The translations under genes were made by a program, and so were the position numbers. Shown piece by piece: positions 23,054 through 34,800 of a stretch of 64,000 nucleotides of DNA. The notes under the pieces are model-generated. The model made no database searches. It saw only the letters and a program-made list of their open reading frames with translations, and was not told where the DNA came from. Location: assembly GCF_001468395.1 (NCBI RefSeq), contig NZ_LNSG01000003.1, forward strand, positions 248,001 through 312,000, read 5' to 3'. The stretch comes from Sphingopyxis sp. H073 (GTDB lineage Bacteria > Pseudomonadota > Alphaproteobacteria > Sphingomonadales > Sphingomonadaceae). Within the stretch, counting starts at the first letter, position 1. Every line of letters begins with the position of its first letter.

Positions 23054-23129
23054 GCGGCGGCGCGATTATTTGGAGCAAAGCGGCCGCGAGGAGACTGCGC
23101 AGCATGCGGGGAAATAATCGCGCCGCCGC
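23054..23129. repeat. Perfect 18-bp inverted repeat with AT-rich inner ends
   Basis: GCGGCGGCGCGATTATTT at 23054-23071 and its exact complement at 23112-23129, separated by 40 bp. It lies directly upstream of the DUF736 leader motif. Length and perfection are far beyond chance; a ParB, AlpA or MucR binding site, or a replication or partition site, is possible. Confidence 0.8.
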
Positions 23130-23626
23130 GCTTTCGCGGGGCGCCGCGCCGGTTCAAGTCACATCGCCCGTCGCCGGGATGGTCCTGCAGAACGGGTGGA
23201 GCGAGCCCGCGCTATCCGCGTGAACGATCAAACGCAGAAACTTGAGTGAGAAATGCGATCTAACCGCGAACTGTGGCTACGATCAGAGCGACCGCGCCCG
23301 AGTTGGCAGTCCGTCTTCCTATCGGCTCATGCCGCGCGGCAAGAAAACGATGTCCAAGGCATGCGATTTGGCGTTTTCGTACAATCCTAGGGTCAGAACC
23401 GATATTATCGGGCTCGCCAACTTCCGTCCGGGCTTGGCGATTAGCGACCCCGGCAAGTCAGGATGGTGGGGCGAAGGATGCAGCATCCTCGTATGGGCGG
23501 CGCGAAGGCAACTTCGCGTCGCCTCTTTCCTTGGCTGAACCGCGGGCCGTCGCCGCTTGCGGCGGCGGCGCGCCCAAGTCATGAGCGCCGCGCCGGCCCA
23601 CAAGGCCGCGCGTCATTTTGCGCCCG
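23130..23626. other. Non-coding GC-rich stretch
   Basis: No credible gene. It contains a 7-bp hairpin CGCGAAG-GCAA-CTTCGCG at 23501-23518. Confidence 0.4.
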
Positions 23627-23660
23627 CAGAAAATATGGCGGGCGACCGAAGCCGCCCGCC
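23627..23660 (-). terminator. Rho-independent terminator of parB
   Basis: Read leftward, the hairpin GGCGGGCG/CGCCCGCC (arms 23637-23644 and 23653-23660) is followed by ATATTTTCT. It begins 6 bp after the parB stop. Confidence 0.75.
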
Positions 23661-23666
23661 GTCCTT

Positions 23667-25442
23667 TCATGCTGCCAAAGGCTGTGCGTCTTTCGCATCG
23701 GGTTCGGGCGCTGCCGGAGCCGCAAGCTCGTGCGCGACCCGCTGCGCCGATTTGACGCTGCCGACCCCGCCCCGCGTCGTATAGGCCGACGGCGGGAAGG
23801 CCATCCACAGCGGCACCCACGGCTCTGCCTTGGCGCGGCCGTTCGTGCCCTCAAGGCAATCGGCGATGATCGCTTTCAGCGTTATGCCCTTCTCACCGGC
23901 GTTCGCTGCGGCAACCTCCGGTCCCGCGACCTCGCCGGTGATGGCGAGCAGCACTTCGCGGTCGCGAAGCTGGTCGAAGAAGGCCGCGTCCGCCGACCAG
24001 TGCTGGCGCATGTCGGTGCCAAGATGAAGGCCGATCATCTCCACCGCCTCGCTTCCCGCCTGCAACGTCTCGCCCATGACGATCGCCACAATCTCCAGCA
24101 CCACCGGATCGGGAAGGTCGAGCAGCCGCGCAAACAGCGGGGCAAAAGGGGGACGGTTCAGCGGCCTTCCCGTGACGGTGGGAGCTTCCGCATCAAACCC
24201 CAACACCGCCAGCACCGCGCGGCGTTTCTCGTCGAACGCCGCTTCGGCGGAACAGCTCTCGACGCTCTCGGCAATATCTTCCTTCGGCGCGCGCTGGCTC
24301 TCGACATCGACGCGCCAGAGGTCGGCGCCCGCGATGACGTGCGCGAGCATCGCCCGCAGCGCGACGCCGCCATGCCCCGCGAGATCGGCGCGTACCGCCG
24401 CATGACGATGAAGGTCGATATAGGCATTGAGCGGGCCCGACACCTCGGGACGAACAGGCTTGGCGATTTCGGCATCGCCCTCCCCGTCTCCGCCCTCAGT
24501 CGAAAGCCGCTTCGCTTCCTTGGCGGTGACGAAGCCTTCGTGGAAGGTCACCTCGCCGCTCTCGCGAACCTCGACATAGATGCGGCCGCCCTTACGCTTG
24601 CCCGCATGGGCAAAATCCCACGACCGGAACCAGTCGCCGCGCCCCATGACGACGACATCGGACCATCCCGCTTCGAGATACTCGGCCCTGCGCGCCTCGA
24701 TGGCCGCCATCTGCGCCGACCAGAAGCCATCGGCGTCGGCAAAGAAGCTGTCCTCACCGAACAGGTCGGACACGACAGCAAGCTTCGCTTCACCGGCATC
24801 GAACAACGCGTGCTTCACCGCGATAGCCGTGCCGCCGAACAGCCATGCTTTCAGCTGATGGCCGGTCGGGCAATAGGCGCCTTCGTCGTCGAACAGCGCG
24901 AGCCATGATTTCTGCTGACTCTTCGATGCGAGGGTCAGGTGGCGAACCGTGCCCGCATCGATCTCGCCGCCGCGATAGAGGGTGCGGATACGCGGGAGCA
25001 GATTGCCGAGCGCGAGAATGCGCTTCACGGCGCGCGGCTCGAACCCGAAACTGTCTGCGACCTCCTCGACGCTGCGCCCCGCCTTCACGAGAGCCACGAA
25101 CGCTTCCCACTGGCTGACCTCGTCGGGCTGCACCCGCGCGAGATTTTCGAGCATCGACGCTTCGAGCGCATCGGCATCGTCGCCTTCGTCAAGAATGGCG
25201 CAAGGAATGGGCCGAACCGCCCCGCCCTCACGTGCAACGGCGCCTACGGCGGTAAAGCGCCGACGCCCCGCAACGATCTCGTAGTGGCCTTCGGAACAAT
25301 TCGGCCTAACCAGCAGTGGTACCAGCACCCCGCGCGCGCGGATGCTCGGCATAAGGTCGGTGACGTCGGGGTCTTTCCCCTTCCCGCGCATATTGGCGGC
25401 TGCGATGGACAGGTTGCCCAGTTCAATGAAATCCAGCTTCAT
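23667..25442 (-). CDS. ParB/RepB/Spo0J-family partition-like protein (long form)
   Basis: About 591 residues from ATG 25442, with AAGGAAG upstream. Residues 1-110 are the ParB N-terminal domain (FIELGNLSIAAANMRGKG, ALEASMLENLARVQPDEVSQWEAF), followed by a KorB-like helix-turn-helix (EEVADSFGFEPRAVKRILALGNLLP). The remaining 350 residues are specific to this mobile-element type. Classical ParB is about 300 residues, so this is an enlarged relative. No ParA gene is near, so it may be a nucleoid-like or regulatory protein, not a partition motor partner. It carries the shared leader and has its own terminator. Confidence 0.88.
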   Translation of the reverse strand: MKLDFIELGNLSIAAANMRGKGKDPDVTDLMPSIRARGVLVPLLVRPNCSEGHYEIVAGRRRFTAVGAVAREGGAVRPIPCAILDEGDDADALEASMLENLARVQPDEVSQWEAFVALVKAGRSVEEVADSFGFEPRAVKRILALGNLLPRIRTLYRGGEIDAGTVRHLTLASKSQQKSWLALFDDEGAYCPTGHQLKAWLFGGTAIAVKHALFDAGEAKLAVVSDLFGEDSFFADADGFWSAQMAAIEARRAEYLEAGWSDVVVMGRGDWFRSWDFAHAGKRKGGRIYVEVRESGEVTFHEGFVTAKEAKRLSTEGGDGEGDAEIAKPVRPEVSGPLNAYIDLHRHAAVRADLAGHGGVALRAMLAHVIAGADLWRVDVESQRAPKEDIAESVESCSAEAAFDEKRRAVLAVLGFDAEAPTVTGRPLNRPPFAPLFARLLDLPDPVVLEIVAIVMGETLQAGSEAVEMIGLHLGTDMRQHWSADAAFFDQLRDREVLLAITGEVAGPEVAAANAGEKGITLKAIIADCLEGTNGRAKAEPWVPLWMAFPPSAYTTRGGVGSVKSAQRVAHELAAPAAPEPDAKDAQPLAA

Positions 25443-25873
25443 GACTTTCTTCCTTCTCTCACCACACCCGGCCCCGGACGGCGGGGCGGGCGGCGAGAAA
25501 AGGCGACGGGATCGCGCCAAAGGACGGCGCGCACCCGAAGGGCCGCAACGATGAGGAGGAGCCGGGCATCGCCCGGCTTGTGCGACGGCCGAGCGGTCCC
25601 ATAGCCGTGCGCCGAACGACACGCTGTCCGTGGCCGGCCCACCGGCAACGCCGCCGTGCGGCCAGCGCGGCGTCCTCGTCGGATAAGAGACGCGCCCTTG
25701 GCGAAGCCGCAGGCGGGGCGGCGTGCGTGCGCAACTGTGCCTAGCCGCCGCCCCGCCAAGATCAGCAAGCCAAGAGCGCCGCGCGGCAACCCAAGCAAAC
25801 GCGCGACCTCTGGCGGCAGCCTGCCGCTGCCAGTGTGCGCTCATTTGAGGCCCGCTCTTTTTGCGCCTGGGCG
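25443..25873. promoter_or_regulatory. parB leader region and 3' side of the RTX gene
   Basis: A leader with a copy of the shared motif at 25534-25559 and a 7-bp hairpin GCCGGGC-ATC-GCCCGGC at 25561-25577. The part near 25800 is downstream of the RTX stop. No gene is seen. Confidence 0.45.
25534..25559 (-). promoter_or_regulatory. Shared leader motif, copy 3 (parB)
   Basis: Starts CCCGAAGGGCCGCAAC, 92 bp upstream of the parB start. Confidence 0.5.
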
Positions 25874-28800
25874 CTATGCGAAGAACTCCAGAATGGGATC
25901 GTTCCCGCGAGACCATTTGGACATTTCTCCTGCCGGCTGGGCGCCAAAGGATGCCATGTCCTGAATCATCGCGGCCAACCTTTGATCCATGTCGGTTCCG
26001 CGATCATTGCTATCAACATCGATGCGCGCCGAGCCGCCCGACCAGAGTTCGACATCGAAAATCTCCGGTCGATGGAGCATATGGCGACCCGAGCCGTCGA
26101 TAGCTCCGAAATATTGGCGAGCGCCGCGAATATCGCGCAGCGCTCTCATTTCCGAGCGAAGTGCCATATTCGAAACATCACCTTCCGAAGAAGACGGAGC
26201 CTTGTCCGACGCCCCGGCATCGCCCGAGTTGCCCGCCACAAAGCTCAGCGCGACATCCGAGAGAGCGGCCGTCGAGCCGTTGAGCCGGGTGAAACCACCC
26301 GTGTTGACAACGACATTGTCATTCCATCCCCAGCTTTGCTCGGTCGCGGTGCCTGCGAGATTAATCGAACGGATCCCGGCCTGCGACATCGAGAGATACT
26401 CTCCGGTGCCAACAACACCGTCACCGTTCGCGTCCTTCCAGACGTGGAAACTGCCCCACGCCTGATCCGCAACCGACAGAAGGCCATCACCGTTGGTGTC
26501 AAAGGCAGAGAGGCCATCAAGGTCGGACTTTGCGCCATATTTGTCATCGACGAACGACAGTTCGCGAGCGTCGGTTACGGTGCCGTCGCCATCCCGATCC
26601 AAAGTCAGGAAGCCGTCGCCACTGCTGATCCAGCCTGTAGCGTCACGAATGCCGTCACCCGTCCAATCAAAACGAGCCGTCGAGAGCGAACGATCGATGA
26701 GCTTTGCCCCATTGCCGTCGAGATCCAGCACGATTGGCGAGGACAAGGAAACCTGAACGCCATTTTTAAACTCTGCCGTCTCGATGCCGGAAAGCGTGTC
26801 GGTGCCGTCGTTTCCATCGACACTCGCCTGATTGTCGACAATCTGGATCGCCCCCGCGCTGGTCGTGATCGAATAGCTCGCCTGAAGCCCGGCGAATACG
26901 GCGATGTCATTGCCGGCACCCCCGATCAGCGTGTCGTTCCCCGCATTGCCGCGCAGGACGTCGTTTCCGTCGCCGCCGTCGAGCACATTTGCAGCCGTCG
27001 TGCCCGAAATCGTGTCGGTACCCGCACCGCCGATGACATTCTCGATCGAAATCAGCGTGTCGGTTTCGGTGCCGGACTGGGCGTGATTGGAACTCGCGGC
27101 AAGATTGATCGTCCAGCCGTTCGCCTCCGCGCTATAATCCGCGGTATCGGTGCCCGATCCGCCATCGATCGTGTCATTGCCAAGCCCGCCGGTGATCCGG
27201 TCATTGCCCGCCCCGCCCACAAGATTGTCGGCTCCGGACGACCCGATCAGAATATCGTTGCCGTCATAGGCGTCGATCTTGGTAATACCCGTGAGCGTAA
27301 TGCCGGCAAAGCTAAGAATATCCGCTCCCGTCGAGCCCCAGACGGCGACATTCGAGAAGCCACCGGAACTGATCGCCTCGATCCCCGAAATAGAGCGGAG
27401 TCCGATCCAGCTATTATTGGCCGTAGCGACGATCAGATCGTTTCCATCGCCGCCGCTCACATAATCATAGCCATCGCCAGCGGCACCATATTGGAAGATG
27501 TCGTCACCCGCACCGCCATACAGGCCGTCGTCCGCAGCGCCACCGTTGATCGTATCGTTTCCATTACCGCCATACAGGCGATCGGCGCCGGCTGCGCCGG
27601 TGATCATGTCATTTCCGTCGAGACCGAAAATGGTGTCAGCGGCTGAAGTCCCGATCAATGTGTCCGCCGCAGCCGTACCATAAAGCGCCGTTCCGATTGT
27701 CGTAGCACGATCCCAGATCGTGCCATCGGCAAAACGGACTTCCTCGACCCAGTAGGAGGTCGTGCTGCTCGCCTGGTTCTTGATCGTGACCTTCTCGCCG
27801 GTCGATCCGATTGTCAGGATTATGTCGTTACCCGAGCGCGAGATAGACACATCGTCAGCGAGAATACCGGCTCCGAAAACAAGCGCGTCCAGACCACCAG
27901 AACCTCCGCTGCTCGTGCTCACATATTCCAGAATGACGTCCTGGCCATCGCCAAGGTTGAAGACATAGGTGTCGTCGCCGCCATTTCCGGTCAACGTATC
28001 GTTGCCAAGGCCCGCCAGTATCTGGTCTGCTCCCGCCGACGCGACAATCGTATCGGCCCCGGCCCCGCCATCGATCGAGGTAATGCCGCTGAGGATTATC
28101 CCGGAGAGGTTGATATTGTCGTTGGTGCCACCGAATATCAGCTGCGACGACATGCCGTAGATGGCTTCCACCCCGACCGGGGGCGCTGCCAGACGAATGG
28201 CGAGGCCAGACGCGGTCACGCGAAGCTGGTCCGTGCCGTTGCCCCCGTTTATCGTGTCAGCGCCATCGGTGGCACTGGTGATTTCGAAAATATCGTCGCC
28301 GTCACCGCCCGACAATATGTCATCGCCAGCGCCGCCGCGAATGACGTCGGACTGCGCCGAACCGGTGATCGTATCGGCGCCATCGCCGCCCTCTATCCGC
28401 AAAATTCCCGTCAGCGAAACGGCGGCGAAATTGAGGGTGTCGGCCTGATTGCTGCCGGCAACAATCACGTTGGCATGCGAACCGGCGCTGATCTGTTCGA
28501 TACCAGCAATGCTGCTGAGGCCGATAACGCTGTTGCCAGCGATCGCTTCGATCCGGTCCAGGCCATCGCCACCAACGACGCCCGCCGCGCCATAGTTGCC
28601 CGAGACCTTGTACACATCGTTGCCCAGACCGAGATCGACAACTGCGAAACCGCCGGAGCCAGTGAAAACATCGTCTCCGGCCGCAAGATAGACCTGAGAA
28701 ATTCCGTCGACAGCTGTCGCGCTGAAGTCGAGAATATCAGCCTCGTCGGTCCCCGTTATCGAGACATTCGTAAATCCGCTTGCCGAAATTTCTTCAATAC

Positions 28801-31800
28801 TGTCGATCGACGCGAGGCCGATCACCGTGTCATTTTCGGCGGCCTCGATCCGGTCGTGTCCAGAACCGCCGTTAACGGTATCGAGTCCAGCCTCGCTACC
28901 GCGATAGACAAAAATGTCATCGCCGCCGACGCCGCTCAGTACGTCGTCATTTTCGTCGCCCTCCAAGCGGTTGCCCAGATCGTTTCCAGTCAGTTGGTCG
29001 CGGCCCATCCCGCCCACGACCGCTTCGATACCGGTGAACAACTCCTGTCCTTCAGCCGCTCCGGACGTTACGATCGATGCCGTTCCAGTCGTGAGGTTGA
29101 TCGACCAGTCGTCAAGCGAGAAGGAATAGTCGAGCGTATCGAATCCGGCGCCGCCGTCGAATTCATCGGCGCCGGTTCCGCCGGACAAGATATCATCGCC
29201 ATCGCCGCCGTTGAGGATGTCCTCGCCACGACCACCACGGAGATCGTCGTTTCCATCTCCGCCATTGAGGGTGTCGTCGCCAGCCCCTCCATCGATGATA
29301 TCGCCTCCACCAAGCCCGGCGAACAAGTTGTCGGTATCGCCTCCCATGATGAAATCGCCATCAGACGTGGCGGGCTGGTTGCCGTAATAAGCCAGCAATT
29401 GATCGCGGCTCCAGGTTGTGCCGTCATGGAAGCGAACCAGTTCGACACCTTGGCCGCTCGTTCCGGCAAGCTGGTTGACCAATCGAATCTCATCCCCGCC
29501 GGTCCCGATCAAAAGGACAAGATCGTTCGGGCTTTCGGCGCGACGCCTCAGCGACAGGTTCGCCGACGAGATGCCTGCCCCAAAGATCAACTCGTCCGTA
29601 TCCGTCGAAGCCGAATACTCAAGGAGGGTGTCCACACCGTCCCCCAGGCTGTAAAGGTAGCGATCTGAGCCAAGCCCTCCAGCTAGCAGGTCGTTACCCA
29701 AGCCGCCGACCAAATCGTCCGAAGTGATAAAGCCGCTGATCGTGTCGACGCCTGTTGTAGCGACACCCGCCAATGACTGCGCGAGCAACGTTTTCATCGA
29801 CATGATGGAGCCATCGGAGAATTCGAGGAATTCGATTCCGGCGCCGACCTGAGCCCCCTTATTCTGATCCTTTAGCAGGATCGAACCCGAGTTTCCGGAG
29901 AAGGTCAAAAGAATATCGGACGAATTGCCAACTGCGTGAGAAGCCCGGAGGTCGACCGCAAGAATCCCCGTTCCGAAAATGATCCGGTCGTCTGCGCCGA
30001 CGGGACTAGTCCCGTTCGCCACCGCGTTGCTGGAGCCCTTTTCAACAATTACGTCGTTGCCGTTGCCAAGAGCGTAACGGTAGGCATCACCGCCAGCTCG
30101 TCCCTCCAGAATATCGTCTCCGCCCAGCCCTTCTATGGCTTCGCCGAAATTCGTGCCGATCAGCGTGTCATTGCCGGACGTCGGGACAAGGCCCGACCGG
30201 GCCAAGAGGTCGCTCCTGTTCCAGGTCACACCATCCGCAAATCTGACCTCCTCGACACCGCTTGACGCGCTGGCCTTTTGTTGATCGAGATAGATGAGAT
30301 TATGGTCGTCGATGTAGAGAACGATGTCCTGCGCATCAGTCGGAGAGGTGAGAACGCGCACGTCGGTGCTGTTGACGCCTTCCAGGGTCAGAATGTCTGT
30401 CGCCGCAGCATCCATTGGATCGTAGATCGTGTCATAGCCATCGCCGCGCCGGAAAACGTAGGTGTCCGACCCTGCGCCGCCGCGTAGCGCGTCATCCCCG
30501 CCCATGGCACGGATCGTATCGCCGGAACTCGCACCGATGACTTCGTCGTCGCCCATGGTGACGGGCTGCGCCATTCCTCCGATCGTCGTCCCGGATGTCA
30601 GCAGTTTGAGATCGGCCAGCGTTACCACCGTACCGTCAAGAAAGCGCACTTCCTCAATTGTGCCTGAACCGCCAGCGTTGCCGCCCACGATCTGAATCCG
30701 ATCCTGCGTTCCGATTATGGAAAGCAAGAAATCCGCTCCGTTGTTGAGCTGCGTCACGGCGATATCGCTCGCGGCGATCCCGGGCCCGAACTCGATCCGG
30801 TCGACACCATTACCATAATCGCGGACTGCGTCACGACCATCGCCGCGGTTGAATATATAAGAATCGGCACCGTCGCCGCCGCTCAGATAATCGTCCCCCG
30901 TGCCGCCTATCAGCCGATCGACACCGGCATTGCCCCAAAGGGAATCATTGCCCGCCCGCCCTTCGAGCGTCTCGCCGGAAGTGCTGCCATAGAAGCGATC
31001 GTCGCCGCCCGTCGGCTCTGTTCCGCGTTGTAGAATATCCGTGAGGCTCCAGACGGTGCCATCAACAAAATGAACTTCTTCCACGGTGTTGCCGGCGCCG
31101 CTTGCATTCCCTCCGATGACCTGGATCTGATCGTTGGTCCCAATAATCGAAAGCAGGAAGTCCGCGCCATCGTTCATCTGGGTGACGATTACATCGGATG
31201 CGGAAATACCCGCGCCGAACTCGATTCTGTCTACCCCGGATCCATTGTCGTAAATCGCGTCACGGCCATCACCGCGGTTGAACACATAAGTGTCGGAATC
31301 GGTCCCGCCGCTCAAATAGTCGTCACCGGCACCGCCGATCATCCGGTCGGCACCGGCATTGCCCCACAGCGAATCGTCGCCCGCCTGACCTTCGAGTGTC
31401 TCACCTGTGCTGCTGCCGTGGAAGAGGTCGTCGCCGGCCGTCGGCTGTGTTGCGCGCTGAAGAATATCGGCGCGGCTCCAGACCGTGCCATTTGCGAAGT
31501 GGACTTCCTCGACAATGTTGCCCGCGCCGCTTCCGTTGCCCCCGATGATCTGGATCTGATCATTGGTGCCTGCGATCGAGAGCAGGAAGTCGGCGCCATC
31601 GTTCAGCTGGGTGACAATCACATCGGATGCCGCGATGCCCACCCCGAACTCGATCTTGTCCGTGCCCGATCCGCCCTCGTTGATTGCGTCACGGCCATCG
31701 CCGAGATTGAACACATAGGTATCAGAGTCGGTGCCGCCGCTGAGATAGTCGTCACCGGTGCCGCCAATCAGCCGATCGGCACCGGCATTGCCCCACAGGG

Positions 31801-34800
31801 AATCGTCGCCCGCTTGGCCCTCGATCGTTTCGGCGGCACTGCTCCCATAGAATCGGTCGTCGCTCGCCGTCGGCAGTGTTGCGCGCTGGAGCATGTCTGC
31901 CCTGCTCCAGACCGCGCCATTGGCAAAGTGGACCTCTTCGATGATATTGCCCGCGCCGCTTCCGTTGCCCCCGACAATCTGGATCTGATCGGTCGTGCCC
32001 CCGATCGACAGCAGGAAATCCGCGCCATCGTTGGTCAGGGTAACAATCACATCCGCGGTGCCGATGCCCGCACCAAACTCTATCCGGTCGACGCCGGAGC
32101 CATTGTCACTGATGACGTCCCGGCCATCGCCAAGGTTGAAAACATAGGTGTCGGCATCATTGCCGCCGCTCAGATGATCGTCACCGGCTCCGCCGATCAG
32201 CCGGTCAATGCCGCCATTCCCGAAAAGCCTGTCGTTCTTTGCAGCGCCGTTGATCACTGTCGCGGCGTTGGTGTCGTTCACCGTGATTCCCGCCGACAGA
32301 GCCGCGCTTGCGAGCACGGCAGCGTGATTCCAAATCGTGCCGTCGGCGAACCGAATTTCTTCGATCGCATAACTTGTGTTGGCGCCGTTACGGATCAGTA
32401 TCTGGTCCGATGTGCCGGTGATGCGGAGCAGCAAATCGTCACTTATCCGGCTTATGGTAACGTCGGCCGCCGCAATACCCGGTCCGAATTGGATCGCGTC
32501 CGTAGCGGTACCGGTGCTCTCGAGTATGACATCCTGTCCATCCCCAAGATTGAACAGATATGTGTCGCTTCCCGTACCGCCGGCGAGGAAATCGTGCCCC
32601 GATCCGCCGATCAGTTGGTCATCGCCTTCGCCTGCCGAGATGGTGTCGTTTCCGGCACCCGTAGAAATGATGTCGGCGAGACGCGATCCGGTAACGCCAT
32701 CACCGCTTGCGGTCGAATCGGCCGCCAGCAGTTGTCCAAAGATCTGGGCCCGGTTCCACACCGTCCCGTCCGCAAACTCGATCGCATCGAAACCCCAATC
32801 ATAAAGGGCGCCCCGATAGCTTTGTGTATAAAGCTGGCCCTCGAGAACAATCGAACCTTCATGCCCGGCAAAGCCGATAAGCATATTGTTGGCGTTCGCC
32901 GGGTCGCGGGCGAAAATGATGTTCGAAGTGGTGATTCCCGCCCCCAGCACCAGCCGGTTTACGCTGGAGCCGTCATCCGTACGCTCGTCATGCAGCCGGT
33001 CGTGCCCGTCGCCCAGATTGTAGAAATAGGTGTCCGAACCATATCCCCCGTCCAGATAGTCATTGCCCTGTCCACCGGTCAGTTGGTCATTGCCTTCGCC
33101 CGCCGAGATAAGGTCGTTGCCGCCCCCGCCAGAAAGAATGTCGGCATAGCGTGAGCCAATGATGCCATCCTTGTTCCCCGTCGAATCCGCCGCCAGCAAC
33201 TGCGAAAAGAGCTGTGTCCGGTCCCAGACAGTACCGTCGGCGAACTCGATCGCATCGAACCCCATATCGTAGCGAGCGCCCTGATAGTCCTGCGTGTAGA
33301 ACTGCCCCCTGAGGGTGATCGATCCCTCGTGTCCGGCAAAGCTGATGCGAAGATGGTTGGCGTCGGCAGGGTCGCGCACGAGCACGATATTCGCAGTAGT
33401 AATACCCGCGCCCAAAACCAGCCGGTTTACGCTACCACCATCGCCCTTCCGCTCGTCATAGATCTGATCATGGCCGTCACCGAGATTGTAAAAATAGGTG
33501 TCGCTGCCCCAACTGCCGTCCAGATAATCATTGCCCTGTCCGCCGGTCAGCTGATCATTTCCTTCGCCTGCCGAGATAAGGTCGTTGCCGGTCCCGCCTG
33601 AAAGGATGTCGGCATAACGCGAACCCGTGATGCTATCGTTGTTCGCGGTCGAATCGGCCGCCAGCAACTGCGAAAAGAGCTGCGCCCGGTTCCAAACCGT
33701 TCCGTCGGCAAACTCGATCGCATCGAAGCCCCAATCGTAGCGCCCACCGCGCCAGTCAGACGTGTAAAACTGATTGTTGAGAACCAGCGATCCTTCATGT
33801 CCAGCAAAGCTGACACGGAGATCGTACTCGTCGGCCGGGTCGCGTACGAGAATGATGTTCGAGGTGGTTATCCCCGCACCAAATACCAGTCGGTTTACGC
33901 TGCCGCCATCGCCCGTGCGATCGTCGGTGATCCGGTCGTGTCCGTCGCCGAGATTGTAATAATAGGTATCGCTTCCGTCGCCACCATCGAGGTGATCATC
34001 GCCGAGACCACCCCTCAGCTGGTCATTGCCGGCAAGGCCGGTAATTTGCTCATCCAGCGGAGTTCCCTCAACAACATCTGCGCCGCTTGTCGGAACCAGA
34101 AGAATGCGGGCAAATATGTCGCGCAAGGTCCAGCTTGTGCCGTCAACGAACCGAACTTCTTCGATCGCGTTCTCACCTTCCGACAGCGACTGCGCGGCAA
34201 GCGTTACGCTCCCTTGCCCGCCCGCAATCGTCAGCTTGATGTCGCGCTGTGCCGCTGCCGACCATGTAACCGCAATATCACCGGCACTGATTCCGACACC
34301 GAATTCCAGCACGTCGACATCTGCTGCATAGCCGATATCGGAAATGATGTCGTCACCACCGCCGAGATCGAAGACGTAGATATCCGAGCCAAACCTACCA
34401 GCGAGCTGGTCGTTGCCCCCACCGCCGCTAAGGCGGTCATCGTGGATTGTGCCCGAAAGTTGCTCATCGGTCGCGTTGCCGATGACATTCTGCCCTGCAT
34501 TTTTGGAGAAAATAGCGCGAGAGATCAGGTCACTGCGGCTCCAGGCCCCGGTCTCGAAGCTGACTTGGTCAATGCCCGAAACCGTCCCGAACGAAACGCC
34601 GCGCAGGTCGAGCCGGTCGCCTCCACCCATCTCCCCGACAAACAGCAACAAGGCTTCGCCGGCAGAGCGCGCCACGACGCTAATCTCGTTCTGCTCGATG
34701 CCGTGCCCGAACTCGAGCGTGTCGCGGTCGGCAGCGCCCAGGCCAGTATCGGAAATCAGATCGATCCCGTCACCGATGCGATAGATGGCCGTGTCGCTGC

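Noticed and set aside
23242..23538. A 98-codon rightward frame in the DUF736-parB gap
   Set aside because: No ribosome site, odd composition and no family resemblance.
23463..24908. A 481-codon rightward open frame
   Set aside because: Antisense to the ParB-like gene, low-complexity arginine-rich product and no ribosome site.
25835..27646. A 603-codon rightward frame and similar long ones at 31070-33154 and 33797-34906
   Set aside because: They are antisense to the RTX repeats; the periodic repeats keep several frames open at once.
30851..34010. CRISPR-like periodic repeats
   Set aside because: The periods are 429 and 468 bp, in frame, and encode calcium-binding RTX blocks; there are no short repeats with unique spacers and no cas genes.
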